Origin: Arthrobacter_H rhombi
Lineage (GTDB): Bacteria; Actinomycetota; Actinomycetes; Actinomycetales; Micrococcaceae
Direction of reading: 5' to 3'
Assembly (NCBI RefSeq): GCF_039526245.1
Contig: NZ_BAAAIV010000005.1
Span: 243,959 to 307,958 of the forward strand
Length of the DNA stretch: 64,000 bases
The notes under the pieces are model-generated. The model saw only the letters and a list, made by a program, of their open reading frames with translations. It did no database searches and had not been told where the DNA came from. The stretch's first letter is position 1; every line of letters starts with the position of its first letter. Position numbers and translations under genes: made by a program. Shown here piece by piece: positions 24,990 through 33,883 of the stretch.

Positions 24990-27900
24990 GTGCCCCAGGA
25001 CCCAGAAGAGACGCTTCGCGCCGCCATCCTCGGCACCGTGCTGGTCGCCGACGCCGCGGGGGACCTGGTGGAACCTGCGGGGGTACGCGGCAAGACCCTG
25101 GTGGCCGCGCTCGCCCTGTCCCCGGGCAGCCCCGTCTCCGTGGGCCAGTTGGCCGACGACCTCTGGGCCGACGACCCGCCGCATGACCCCCGGGCCGCCC
25201 TGCAGACGCTGGTCTCCCGGCTCCGCCGCACGGTGGCCCCCGGTCTGATCGAATCCACTGCTGCCGGATACCGGTTGGTCGCCACGGCCCGGGACACCGA
25301 CCTGGGACGGGCCGAGGAGTCTCTGGCGCAGGCACGCAGCGCCCTGGGCCGGGAGCTGCCGGCCGAAACCCAGGAGCTGACGACGGCGGCGCTGGGGATG
25401 GTGCGCGGGGAGCCGGGCGCCGATCTCGGCGATTCGGAGCTGGCAGAAGTCCTGGCCGGCCGCTGGGCCGCCGTACGCACCCAACTGCTCGAACTGCGGG
25501 TCGAGGCGAGGATCCGCACCGGCGATGGCCACGGCGCCCTGGCCGATCTGGACCAGCTCTCCGAAGCGTCGACGGCGGATGACGTGCGGGTGGGATGGCG
25601 CATGCGTGCCCTCGACGCTGCGGGCCGGCGCAACGAGGCCCTGCAGCACTATGCCGCATACCGCCACCAACTCCGCGCATCCTTCGGCACGGACCCCTCC
25701 GCCGATCTCGTCGCGCTGAACGCACGGCTCCTCTCCGCCGACACCCACCCCGGCAGGAACCGCACGGCCATCGGGCTGCGCACTGCACCGAACCCCCTGC
25801 TGGGCCGCCAGCAGGACCTCGCCGCGCTCGCCGAACTGTTGCGCACCGGGCGCCTGGTCACCATCCTCGGGCCCGGCGGGCTGGGCAAGACGCGCCTGGC
25901 CCAGGAGGCGGCACGCGCCGCCACCGGGCACACTCCCGCCGTCGTCTTCGTCGAACTCGCCGGAGTGGGCGTCGGCGAGGACCTGGCCCTGGCGCTGGCC
26001 ACCACGTTGGGGATCCGGGAGGTCTCCACCCTCACCTCGGTCGAGGAGCTGCCCGTTCGGCTGGATATCCGCGAGCGCATCCTGGGTGTGCTGGCCGAAC
26101 GCGAGACCCTGCTGGTGATGGACAACTGCGAGCATCTGCTCGACGGTGCAGCGACCTGGATCGCCGACATCCTGGCCGCCACGACCACCGTCAGGATCCT
26201 GGCCACCAGCAGGTCGCCGCTGTCGATCGGCGCCGAACAGGTCTACCTCCTGGAACCGCTGGATCCCGCAGAGGATGGCGCCGCCGTCGAACTCTTCACC
26301 GCCCGGGCCCGGGCGGCCCGCCCCGGTGCCACCCTCGAATCCACGGCGGTGGCCGCGTTGTGCACGCGCCTGGACGGTTTGCCGCTGGCCATCGAACTGG
26401 CGGCTGCCCGCGTGCGCTCCATGTCGGTCGAGGAGATCGGTCGCCGGCTGCAGGATCGTTTTGCCCTGCTGACCGTGGGCGAGCGCACGGCGCCACGGCG
26501 CCATCGCACGCTGGCCGCCGTGATCGACTGGAGCTGGAACCTGCTCTCGGGCGCCGAACAACGTCTGTTGCGCCGGCTCTCCGTCTTCCCCGACGGGTTC
26601 GGCCCCGAGGCGGCCCAGGCGGTCGGTGGATTCGACACCGGGGACGACGTCGCCAACGACCTGGACGGCCTGGTCACCCAGTCGCTGGTCACCGTCAGCG
26701 AGGAACCCGGCACCGGGTTGCTGCGCTACGGGATGCTGGAGACGGTGCGCGAATTCGGCGCGCTGGCCCTGGCACGCTCCGGCGACACCGAGCCGGTCCG
26801 GTCAGCGGTCCTGGCCTGGGGTGCCGACTACGCCCGGCGCATGCTCCCGGCCCTGGAGGGTGAGCACCAGATCCGGGCCTTGGCCACGTTCGCCACCGAA
26901 CAGGAGAACCTGGTGTGGCTGCTGCGCGCCGGGCTGGAGCGCCAGGACGTGCCCGCCACACTGGCCGTCTACGCGGCCCTGGGCTACTACTGGTCCATGA
27001 GCGGTGCGCACACCGACCTGGCCACCTTCGGCGCCGCAGTCATCGGGCTGACCCGGCGCCACGTGGCGACCGACGCCACCCGCGACACCGCCATCCTGAC
27101 CTACCTGCTGGCGGCCAGCACCTATCCGTTCGGCAACCCCCGGGCCGGTCTGCTGGCCCTGGGCAGCCTGCGCCGCACCCTGCGCGGCGGGACGTCGTCC
27201 ACCCCGCGCATCGCCGCCCTGGCCGATCTGCTGCTCACCTCCACCGCCGGCATCCTGGCCGTCAGGACGGCGATCGAGCGCTACGCACGCTCCGCCGACC
27301 CGGCGGTGGAGGGGATCGCACGGCTGTTCGGCGCACAACTGGCCGAGAACTCCGGGGAGATGGACGCCGCCCTCTCCTCGGCCCGCCGGGCCTACGACCT
27401 GGCCGTCGGGGAGCGGCAGATCTGGTCGCAGGCGACCGCCTCCCAACACCTCGCCGAGCTGTACGCGCAGATCGGTGACACGGCGTCCGCCCTCGAATGG
27501 ATCGGCATCTCCCGCAGCGGCCAAGCGGCCCTGCAGTCCCACCCCGATCTGCAGCAGCTCGACTGGCTGGAGGCACTGACCCTGATGGTCGCCGGGGAGT
27601 ACGACGGCGGAACCTCGGTGTTCGAGGACATCATCTCCGATGACCGGGAGGGCGACGACGGCCGCGACGGCCGGAGCGATGATCGGCGTTCGCTGGGGTA
27701 CGCCGGGCTGGCCGAGGCGGAGCTTGCCACTGGTAACACGCACCGGGGGTTGGAGCTGTACCGCAAGGCCTCCGGCCCCGGCGCCCCGGCCCTGCGCGAC
27801 CCGTGGTTGCGCATCGTCGGTGCGGCCGCCGTGATGGCCCACCTTGCCGCGGGGGATCCGGATCCGGAATTCACCCGCTCGAGGGCCCGCAGGCTGCGCA

Positions 27901-28253
27901 GCGTGGTGTTGGCCGATCTTCGGCTGCGTCCCGATACCGTGGACCGGCCCATCATCGGCTGCTCGTTGCTGGCGATCGGCCGCTGGCTGATCCGCCCGGC
28001 CGCCGGGCCCGCCGAACCCGGGCTGCTCAGGGCCGCGTTGGAGCTGGTCCTGCTGGCCGGGACGCTGGGAGTGCGCCAGACCCTGCCGGCGCTGAACCTG
28101 GCCGCGACGCTTTCGGCTGTTCAGACAGAGCACCCCCGGGCGGCCGTGGAGGCTGCCCGGGGGCGGGTGGCCGGCTTGACGCCGGCGGCTGGTCTGGACC
28201 GGGCGTTGCGGCTGTTGCGCGGGCCAGTGGTCCGCACCGCCCTGGAGGCCTAG
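24990..28253 (+). CDS. SARP-type regulator with STAND ATPase (AfsR-like, BTAD domain)
   Basis: A 1087-residue regulator. Residues 8-100 form an OmpR/SARP winged helix, 104-250 the BTAD all-helical domain, and 270-600 an NB-ARC/STAND ATPase with Walker A GPGGLGKTR (Lys300) and Walker B ETLLVMDNCEHLLD. From about 600 to the end it is helical and TPR-like. Such proteins activate secondary metabolism or export genes through direct repeats. GTG 24990 has TAAGCT 6 nt upstream (24978-24983), so it is probably leaderless. It is convergent with drrB, and a phased repeat array lies upstream of drrA. Confidence 0.9.
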   Translation: MPQDPEETLRAAILGTVLVADAAGDLVEPAGVRGKTLVAALALSPGSPVSVGQLADDLWADDPPHDPRAALQTLVSRLRRTVAPGLIESTAAGYRLVATARDTDLGRAEESLAQARSALGRELPAETQELTTAALGMVRGEPGADLGDSELAEVLAGRWAAVRTQLLELRVEARIRTGDGHGALADLDQLSEASTADDVRVGWRMRALDAAGRRNEALQHYAAYRHQLRASFGTDPSADLVALNARLLSADTHPGRNRTAIGLRTAPNPLLGRQQDLAALAELLRTGRLVTILGPGGLGKTRLAQEAARAATGHTPAVVFVELAGVGVGEDLALALATTLGIREVSTLTSVEELPVRLDIRERILGVLAERETLLVMDNCEHLLDGAATWIADILAATTTVRILATSRSPLSIGAEQVYLLEPLDPAEDGAAVELFTARARAARPGATLESTAVAALCTRLDGLPLAIELAAARVRSMSVEEIGRRLQDRFALLTVGERTAPRRHRTLAAVIDWSWNLLSGAEQRLLRRLSVFPDGFGPEAAQAVGGFDTGDDVANDLDGLVTQSLVTVSEEPGTGLLRYGMLETVREFGALALARSGDTEPVRSAVLAWGADYARRMLPALEGEHQIRALATFATEQENLVWLLRAGLERQDVPATLAVYAALGYYWSMSGAHTDLATFGAAVIGLTRRHVATDATRDTAILTYLLAASTYPFGNPRAGLLALGSLRRTLRGGTSSTPRIAALADLLLTSTAGILAVRTAIERYARSADPAVEGIARLFGAQLAENSGEMDAALSSARRAYDLAVGERQIWSQATASQHLAELYAQIGDTASALEWIGISRSGQAALQSHPDLQQLDWLEALTLMVAGEYDGGTSVFEDIISDDREGDDGRDGRSDDRRSLGYAGLAEAELATGNTHRGLELYRKASGPGAPALRDPWLRIVGAAAVMAHLAAGDPDPEFTRSRARRLRSVVLADLRLRPDTVDRPIIGCSLLAIGRWLIRPAAGPAEPGLLRAALELVLLAGTLGVRQTLPALNLAATLSAVQTEHPRAAVEAARGRVAGLTPAAGLDRALRLLRGPVVRTALEA

Positions 28254-28269
28254 CGGCCCGGGGCCGGCA

Positions 28270-29085
28270 TCAGGCCTTGCGCATGTAGGCGCGCACCGTC
28301 AGCGGCGCGAAGACCGCGACGATGACCGCGGCACCGATGAGCGATGACACCAGGTCGGCACCGACGGTGCCGTGGTTCACCAGATCGCGGACCGCACTGA
28401 CCAGATGCGACACCGGGTTGATGTTGACGAACCCCTGCAGCCAGGTCGGCAGCTTGTCCACGGGGACGAACGCGTTGGAGAGGAACGTCAGCGGGAACAA
28501 GACGATCATGGAGATGCCCTGCACACTGGACGCGCTGCGGGCGATGACCCCGAAGAACGCGAAGATCCAGCTGATCGCCCACGAGCAGGCGATCACCAGC
28601 AGGCCGGCCAGCACCACGGCGCCGATCCCCGCCTCGGGCCGGAACCCCAGCAGGTAGCCCATGGCGAACGTCAGCGTCGTGGCGATGGCGTAGCGCACGG
28701 TGTCGGCCAGCAACGCGCCGGACAAGGGGGCGATGCGGGCGATGGGCAGTGACTTGAAGCGGTCGAACACCCCCTTGTCCATGTCCTCGCGCAATTGCGT
28801 GCCGGTGACCACCGACGTCGTGATCACCGTTTGGACCAGGATCCCGGGGATGAGCAGGGGCAGGTAGCTCACGGAATCCCCGGCGACGGCGCCGCCGAAC
28901 AGGACGGTGAACATCAAGGTGAACAGGATCGGCTGGAGGGTGACGTCCATGAGCTGTTCGGGGGTGCGCTTGATCTTCAGCAGACCCCGGTAGGCCATGG
29001 TGAAGGTGTTCTGGATGGTTTGGGTGACCGAGGTGTGGTTGCGCAGCTCGCGCTGTGCGCCCGGGACGATGGTGGTGGTGCTCAT
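28270..29085 (-). CDS. drrB: ABC-2 type transporter permease (DrrB-like)
   Basis: A 271-residue membrane protein with six helices of the ABC-2 family. The cytosolic N-terminus is followed by MDVTLQPILFTLMFTVLFGG, and the family signature YLPLLIPGILVQT, DMDKGVFDRFKSLPIAR and SNAFVPVDKLPTWLQ are as in daunorubicin exporter DrrB. Its ATG overlaps the drrA stop by 4 nt (ATGA), so subunits are made together. The symbol reflects family resemblance, not known drug specificity. Confidence 0.92.
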   Translation of the reverse strand: MSTTTIVPGAQRELRNHTSVTQTIQNTFTMAYRGLLKIKRTPEQLMDVTLQPILFTLMFTVLFGGAVAGDSVSYLPLLIPGILVQTVITTSVVTGTQLREDMDKGVFDRFKSLPIARIAPLSGALLADTVRYAIATTLTFAMGYLLGFRPEAGIGAVVLAGLLVIACSWAISWIFAFFGVIARSASSVQGISMIVLFPLTFLSNAFVPVDKLPTWLQGFVNINPVSHLVSAVRDLVNHGTVGADLVSSLIGAAVIVAVFAPLTVRAYMRKA

Positions 29086-30077
29086 GCGTTGATCCTTGTC
29101 TGTGGGGTCCCGTTCGCGGCGGGGGTGTCGGTGGCTGCGTGGCCGGTGATGCCCAGGAAGACCTCGTCGAGGGTGGGCTTCTGCACGCTCATCTCGGTGA
29201 GCGTGATCCCGGCACCGCGCAGTTCCTGGAGCAGGTCGGTGACCTGGTCGACCCCGGTCATCGGGGCGGTGATGCGTGTGGCCTCGGGGGAGACGGTGCC
29301 GGCGACGCCCAGCACCCGCTGGATGATCCCCAGCGACGTGCCCAGGTCGTCGGTGTCCTGCAGGCGCAGCTGCAGTGAGGAGGAGCCGACCGTGGCCTTG
29401 AGGTCATCGGGGGTTCCCTCGGCAACGACCGTTCCGCGGTCGATCACCGCGATGCGGGCGGCCAGCTGGTCGGCCTCGTCGAGCATCTGGGTGGTCAGCA
29501 GCACGGTGGATCCGCTGGCGACGAGCCGGCGGATGGTCTCCCACATCTGGGTGCGGGTGCGTGGGTCCAACCCGGTGGTGGGTTCGTCGAGGAAGATCAG
29601 CGGCGGCTGGGCAATCAGGCTGGCCGCCAGATCCAGGCGGCGGCGCATGCCACCGGAGAACTTGGCCAGCGGGCGGCGGGCCGCCTCGCTCAGCCCGAAC
29701 TCCTCGAGCAGCTCTGCCGCCTTGCGGCGGGACTCCTGGCGTCCCAGGCCCAGCAGGCGGGAGAAGATCACCAGGTTCTCGGTGGCGCTGAGCTTCTCGT
29801 CGACCGAGGCGAATTGCGCGGTGACGCCGATGAGCTGGCGGACCACCTGGGCCTCGGCGACGACGTCGTGCCCGAAGATCCGGGCCGATCCGCCGTCGGG
29901 GCGCAGCAGGGTGGCGAGCATGCTGATGGTGGTCGTCTTGCCGGCTCCGTTGGGGCCGAGGACGCCGTAGACGGTGCCGGTCTTGACCTGCAGGTCGACG
30001 CCGTCGACGGCGCGGTGGGTGCCAAAGGTCTTGACCAGACCGTGGGCCTCGATGGCCCAGTCGTGGGTGGTTTCCAT
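29082..30077 (-). CDS. drrA: ABC transporter ATPase (DrrA-like)
   Basis: A 331-residue ATPase. Walker A is GPNGAGKTT near residue 43, the Q-loop is TAQF, the signature is FSGGMRRRLDLA, and Walker B is LIFLDEPTTGLDPRTR. After the ATPase core the C-terminal 100 residues carry the DrrA-type extension (MSVQKPTLDEVFLGITGH). It powers export of a hydrophobic compound through DrrB. AAAGGAA precedes the ATG at 30077. The upstream region carries the repeats proposed as a SARP target. Confidence 0.94.
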   Translation of the reverse strand: METTHDWAIEAHGLVKTFGTHRAVDGVDLQVKTGTVYGVLGPNGAGKTTTISMLATLLRPDGGSARIFGHDVVAEAQVVRQLIGVTAQFASVDEKLSATENLVIFSRLLGLGRQESRRKAAELLEEFGLSEAARRPLAKFSGGMRRRLDLAASLIAQPPLIFLDEPTTGLDPRTRTQMWETIRRLVASGSTVLLTTQMLDEADQLAARIAVIDRGTVVAEGTPDDLKATVGSSSLQLRLQDTDDLGTSLGIIQRVLGVAGTVSPEATRITAPMTGVDQVTDLLQELRGAGITLTEMSVQKPTLDEVFLGITGHAATDTPAANGTPQTRINA

Positions 30078-30134
30078 GGATGGTTCCTTTCATCCGGGGT
30101 GTGGATCGGTGTTGGAACCATCGTGGGCCGGGAC

Positions 30135-30194
30135 GCTGTCATGGCGCTGTCACGGCGCTTTCAGCTGCTTTCACGTGCTGACAGGCAGTGACAG
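30135..30194 (-). promoter_or_regulatory. phased direct repeats upstream of drrAB (candidate SARP-binding site)
   Basis: On the plus strand GCTGTCA starts at 30135 and 30146, GCTTTCA at 30157 and 30167, and GCTGACA at 30177, giving spacings of 11, 11, 10 and 10 bp; a TGACAG element follows. Repeats at one helical turn, ending 8 bp before a possible -10 (CACGAT, 30126-30121... on the minus strand), are the hallmark of SARP sites. Binding by the adjacent regulator is inferred. Confidence 0.6.
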
Positions 30195-30210
30195 GATGCG
30201 CCGCCGGAGT

Positions 30211-30263
30211 GTGAGTGGTCTCACCGACGCGAATGCGCGGATCATCCGCGGACAACCTAGAAT
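30211..30263 (+). promoter_or_regulatory. gap promoter region with two palindromes
   Basis: TAGAAT at 30258-30263 is a good -10 for the GAPDH gene, leaving a leader of about 115 nt. CGCGGATCATCCGCG (30236-30250) is a perfect 15-bp palindrome over the -35 position. GTGAG-TGGT-CTCAC (30211-30224) is a second one. They are likely operators for a carbon-source regulator; none can be named. Confidence 0.5.
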
Positions 30264-30383
30264 GGAGGTGGGCCCAGCCCATGGGGAAAGATCCTGATAC
30301 CCCGCCAAACCGTATCTGCAATGGTGCTTTCACGGTGCCAACCGGCCAGTGGATCCCGGCCGGCTGAATTGGAAGGACAATTA

Positions 30384-31853
30384 GTGACCCAGCAGTCTGT
30401 CGCCGCCCAGGAAGAATGGAGCGGCCGCGAGGAACTCGCCGAGGCCATGATTCCCCTGATCGGGCGTCTCTACCGCAAGAACAACGTGGTGACCTCCATC
30501 TACGGGCGCAAGCTCATCAACAAATCCCCGATCGACATCCTCAAGGCCCACCGCGTGGCCCGCCACATCGACGGTGCCGAGCTGCCGCTGGCCGAGACGT
30601 TCCCGCTGCTCGAGGGCCTGGACGCCCTGGACCTCGGCGCGATCTCGGTCGACCTGGCCCGTCTGTCCCGCAAGTTCAAGCAGCAGGGCAATGGCGCCTC
30701 GCTGCAGGACTTCCTGGCCGCCGAATTCGCCTCCCAGACCGGTGGCGCCGGCGAATCCGAGGCCGAGCCGCGCGACATCGTGCTCTACGGTTTCGGTCGC
30801 ATCGGCCGCCTGCTGGCCCGCATCCTCATCGAACGCGGCGGCTACGGCCTGCGCCTGCGCGCCATCGTGGTGCGCAAGAACGGTGAGAACGACATCATCA
30901 AGCGCGCCTCGCTGCTGCGTCGCGACTCGGTGCACGGTCCGTTCGAGGGTTCGATCACCGTGGATCAGGAAAACAACACCATCCTGGCCAACGGCACGCT
31001 CATCCAGGTCATCTACTCCAACGACCCGACCACCGTGGACTACACGTCCTACGGCATCGACAACGCCATCGTCGTGGACAACACGGGACGCTGGCGCGAC
31101 CGCGAGGGCCTGGGCCAGCACCTGCAGGCCAAGGGAGTCTCCCGCGTCCTGCTGACCGCACCGGGCAAGGGCGACGTGAAGAACATCGTCCACGGCATCA
31201 ACCACGGCGACATCACCGCCGAGGACCAGATCGTCTCCGCGGCGTCCTGCACCACCAACGCGATCACCCCGGTCCTGAAGGCCATCAACGACGAGTTCGG
31301 TGTCGCCCACGGCCACGTGGAGACCGTCCACTCGTTCACCAACGACCAGAACCTCACGGACAACTTCCACAAGGGCGACCGTCGGGGCCGCGCCGCAGCG
31401 CTGAACATGGTCATCACCGAAACCGGTGCCGCCAAGGCAGTGTCCAAGGCTCTGCCCGAGTTCGAGGGCAAGCTGACCGGCAACGCCATCCGCGTGCCCA
31501 CCCCGGACGTCTCCATGGCCATCCTGAACCTGAACCTGGAGAAGGAGACCACCAAGGAGGAGCTGAACACCTACCTGCGCCAGGCCTCCCTGGGCGCCGA
31601 ACTGCACAAGCAGATCGACTACATCGACTCCCCGGAAATCGTCTCGACCGACTTCGTGGGTTCGCGCCGCGCCGGCATCGTCGACGGACTGGCGACCATC
31701 GCCAACGGCAAGAACGCCGTCGTCTACGTCTGGTACGACAACGAGTTCGGCTACTCCTGCCAGGTCGTGCGCGTCATCGAGGAACTCGCCGGCACGCACC
31801 CGAAGGCCTTCCCGGCCGTCGAGGAGACCGCACAGGTCGAGCTGAACGCCTAG
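30384..31853 (+). CDS. gap: glyceraldehyde-3-phosphate dehydrogenase, long (GapB-like) form
   Basis: A 489-residue enzyme. Residues 1-128 form a helical N-terminal extension found in the long actinobacterial type. The Rossmann domain begins at IVLYGFGRIGRLLAR. The catalytic cysteine is Cys289 in SAASCTTNAI and the C-terminal WYDNEFGYSCQV is standard. The long form of Corynebacterium (GapB) works mainly in gluconeogenesis with NADP; whether that holds here is unknown. GTG 30384 has AAGGA upstream; an in-frame ATG at 30321 has none. Confidence 0.94.
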   Translation: MTQQSVAAQEEWSGREELAEAMIPLIGRLYRKNNVVTSIYGRKLINKSPIDILKAHRVARHIDGAELPLAETFPLLEGLDALDLGAISVDLARLSRKFKQQGNGASLQDFLAAEFASQTGGAGESEAEPRDIVLYGFGRIGRLLARILIERGGYGLRLRAIVVRKNGENDIIKRASLLRRDSVHGPFEGSITVDQENNTILANGTLIQVIYSNDPTTVDYTSYGIDNAIVVDNTGRWRDREGLGQHLQAKGVSRVLLTAPGKGDVKNIVHGINHGDITAEDQIVSAASCTTNAITPVLKAINDEFGVAHGHVETVHSFTNDQNLTDNFHKGDRRGRAAALNMVITETGAAKAVSKALPEFEGKLTGNAIRVPTPDVSMAILNLNLEKETTKEELNTYLRQASLGAELHKQIDYIDSPEIVSTDFVGSRRAGIVDGLATIANGKNAVVYVWYDNEFGYSCQVVRVIEELAGTHPKAFPAVEETAQVELNA

Positions 31854-31869
31854 CCTCCACCGACACCAG

Positions 31870-31908
31870 CAGTGGGCGGCCATCCCCGACGGGGGTGGCC
31901 GCCCACTG
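31870..31908 (+). terminator. terminator after gap
   Basis: CAGTGGGCGGCCA (31870-31882) pairs perfectly with TGGCCGCCCACTG (31896-31908), and the inner CCCC/GGGG extends the stem. It starts 16 bp after the gap stop and lacks a T run, as is usual in high-GC genomes. Confidence 0.85.
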
Positions 31909-31983
31909 CCGTCTGCACCGGACACGACGGCGGGGCCACCTTGCGGGGCATGCTGACACGTGCACGGACGAGGGAGATGGACC

Positions 31984-32157
31984 TTGAGCACCTATGACGA
32001 GTTGGCAGCCCGGGCCGAACGCGACGAGCTGCCCATCAAAGAAGGGAGACTGCGCCGTCGGGCCGCCGCGCGCAGTGCCGGGCGAACGGCGCTTTTGGAG
32101 GCGACCGGAGTCGATGACCTGCGCGAAGTAGTCCGGATCGCCCTGTCGCCGACGTGA
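31984..32157 (+). CDS. 57-residue hypothetical protein
   Basis: Starts with TTG 31984 behind GGGAGA at 6-nt spacing and reads MSTYDELAARAERDELPIKE, then a basic Arg/Ala-rich centre and an acidic-hydrophobic end. It is predicted helical and soluble. I recognise no family. It lies between the gap terminator and an aminoglycoside-phosphotransferase remnant, so it may belong to a locally decayed region. Confidence 0.5.
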   Translation: MSTYDELAARAERDELPIKEGRLRRRAAARSAGRTALLEATGVDDLREVVRIALSPT

Positions 32158-32189
32158 GTCCGAGGCCATCTTAGATGCGTGGGAACGCA

Positions 32190-32560
32190 CTACACGGGAG
32201 AAGGCGTGAGCAGTCGGGCGCGACGCTCAAGCGCCGCGGTCACGGCTTCCACTGCAGCTGGCTCCCAGGGTTGGCGGGCAGGAATCCGTCGACCGCGTCG
32301 AACCACCACACGATCCATTCGCCTTTCGTGAACCAGCCCCGAAGTGCCGGACTGGGAAGTCCGTGCGGCGGATGCGCAGCGATGGACGCTTTCTTGCGGT
32401 AGTCGCTGCCGTGGGCACGATTCATCGAAGCCTTGACGAAGACCGTGGCGCCATTGGCCAACGTCAGCGTGGCCGCGAAGTCGGCAGCGAAGGTGCCGGC
32501 CGCAGGCGCGACGGTCTGCCGGCGGACCGGTATCCGGATGGTTTCCACAGGCAGCGCCAC
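32190..32560 (-). pseudogene. aminoglycoside phosphotransferase family remnant (frameshifted, truncated)
   Basis: From GTG 32560 the frame encodes an APH-like N-lobe: GATVFVKAS (nucleotide lysine region), DYRKKASIAAHPP, then EWIVWWFDAVDGFLPANP. At about 32270 the matching continuation (PWEPAAVEAVTAALERRARLLTPSP) is in the other frame, consistent with loss of one C in AACCCTGG. The frame stops at 32190 and the whole C-lobe with the catalytic HGDxxxxN loop is absent. The product would be inactive. The assignment rests on motif pattern alone. Confidence 0.65.
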
Positions 32561-32599
32561 TCCCGCGAAGTTGGACGTGGAGCGGGCTACCCTTGGCCC

Positions 32600-33010
32600 A
32601 TGATGACGATCCCGGAAAACGTGTGGCCGTGGTTGGAGGACGTGGCCACCATTGCGCCGCTGGGCACATTGGCGGCAGTCATTGTTGCAGCGGTCGCCCT
32701 CTGGCAGAAGGCCGCGACCGACCGTCGCCAAGCGTGGTGGGAGAGACTGCGCTGGGCCACGGATACCATCTTGTCCGACGATTCCCAGAGCCGCCAGACG
32801 GGAGGCGCCGCGCTGAGGGCGGTCTCCCGGTTCAGATTGAGGACGACTGAGGACAGGTTACTGCTTCAGGCTATTGCCGCCGACTTGCTCAATGACGTCA
32901 TCGGCGACCTACCGGCCTTCGGTTCGTCGCCCCGGCAGGACGTGGACGACTCCGTCAATCGGGGGGATAATGGTTCTGACGAAAGAGGTGCACCTGATGG
33001 GATGGGGTAG
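32600..33010 (+). CDS. small membrane-anchored hypothetical protein
   Basis: A 136-residue protein with one transmembrane helix near the N-terminus (residues about 18-38, IAPLGTLAAVIVAAVALW), then a cytoplasmic part with WWERLRWATDTILSDD and TTEDRLLLQAIAADLL, a pattern seen in small actinobacterial proteins of unknown function. TACCCT at 32588-32593 lies 6 nt before the first ATG and no Shine-Dalgarno is present, so it is probably leaderless. It overlaps the next gene by 14 nt. Confidence 0.72.
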   Translation: MMTIPENVWPWLEDVATIAPLGTLAAVIVAAVALWQKAATDRRQAWWERLRWATDTILSDDSQSRQTGGAALRAVSRFRLRTTEDRLLLQAIAADLLNDVIGDLPAFGSSPRQDVDDSVNRGDNGSDERGAPDGMG

Positions 33011-33215
33011 TCGAATCAAGAAGGCGCTGCACGCATCCGGTGCCCAAAGCGGTACCGGAATCGGTACCTCAGTCCTCAAACGCGGCATCGCGCCGCTGCC
33101 GAACGGCAAATACGCCGTGACGTTGCCCTCGCGCGGGATCACCGTGGTGGCCAACGACAGCTCCCAGGCCAGGCTCCTGGACGACCTTGAGGCGGTCATT
33201 GAGGCGAACAGCTAG
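32997..33215 (+). CDS. 72-residue hypothetical protein
   Basis: Basic N-terminus (MGWGSRIKKALHASGAQSG) followed by a small beta-rich part (LPNGKYAVTLPSRGITVVAND) and a C-terminal helix. GAGGTG lies 7 nt before ATG 32997. An alternative in-frame ATG at 32970 behind GGGGGG is possible. It overlaps the membrane protein gene and is probably co-expressed. No family recognised. Confidence 0.6.
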   Translation: MGWGSRIKKALHASGAQSGTGIGTSVLKRGIAPLPNGKYAVTLPSRGITVVANDSSQARLLDDLEAVIEANS

Positions 33216-33232
33216 GAGTGGACTGGCGGGCC

Positions 33233-33805
33233 TCAGTGCCCGAACGGGTCGGGGTCCACGCCCGGCATCCAGGAGTTGCCCGGAACGCCCCATTCGAGCG
33301 ACTTCTTGGCCTTCTTCCACCGCTTGGCCCACTTGGGGTTGAGCTTGTCGACGTAGAGGTAGCCGTCGAGGTGGTCGTATTCGTGCTGCATCATGCGGGC
33401 GAACCAGCCGGTCGCCTCGAAATCCAGGGGGTTGCCGTCGCCGTCGAAACCCATGACGCGGGCGTATTCGGCCCGCTTGAGCGGGAAGGACAGTCCCGGT
33501 GCCGAGAGGCAGCCTTCGGCTTCGTCATCGGGATCCGGTTGGGCCTGCGAGACCTTGCCGAGCACGATCCGCGGGTTCACCAGCACGCCCTCGGCGGGAA
33601 CACCGTCGTCGTTCTCCATGGTGTAGGTGAAGATGCGCAGGCCGACGCCGACCTGCGGGGCTGCGAGGCCGACGCCGTTGGCGGCGTGCATGGTCTCGTA
33701 CATGTCAGCGATCAGCGCGCGGAGCTCGTCGTTGAAGTCGGTGACCTCGGCGGCGCGGGCGTGCAGGGCGGGATCGCCGTAGACGACGACGGGGCGGACG
33801 GGCAT
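33233..33805 (-). CDS. def: peptide deformylase
   Basis: A 190-residue metalloenzyme that removes the formyl group from new proteins. All three motifs are present: GVGLAAPQVG (44-53), EGCLS with metal-binding Cys99, and QHEYDHLDG with His141, Glu142 and His145. AGGAGG precedes ATG 33805. The C-terminal 30 residues (WKKAKKSLEWGVPGNSWMPG) are an extension typical of actinobacterial deformylases. An N gap lies 40 bp upstream, so its promoter is partly unseen. Confidence 0.96.
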   Translation of the reverse strand: MPVRPVVVYGDPALHARAAEVTDFNDELRALIADMYETMHAANGVGLAAPQVGVGLRIFTYTMENDDGVPAEGVLVNPRIVLGKVSQAQPDPDDEAEGCLSAPGLSFPLKRAEYARVMGFDGDGNPLDFEATGWFARMMQHEYDHLDGYLYVDKLNPKWAKRWKKAKKSLEWGVPGNSWMPGVDPDPFGH

Positions 33806-33846
33806 CGGGGGCCTCCTGTGATGCGGCACGGATGGTGACGGCGAAC

Positions 33847-33865
33847 NNNNNNNNNNNNNNNNNNN
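33847..33865. other. assembly gap (19 N)
   Basis: Unresolved bases between the def start and tRNA-His. The true gap length and content are unknown. Confidence 0.99.
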
Positions 33866-33883
33866 GGATCCGGGGCGGCTGCC

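Noticed and set aside
24954..26561. A 535-residue minus-strand frame inside the SARP gene
   Set aside because: Gly/Gln/Arg-rich shadow composition, and the plus strand encodes clear SARP and STAND domains.
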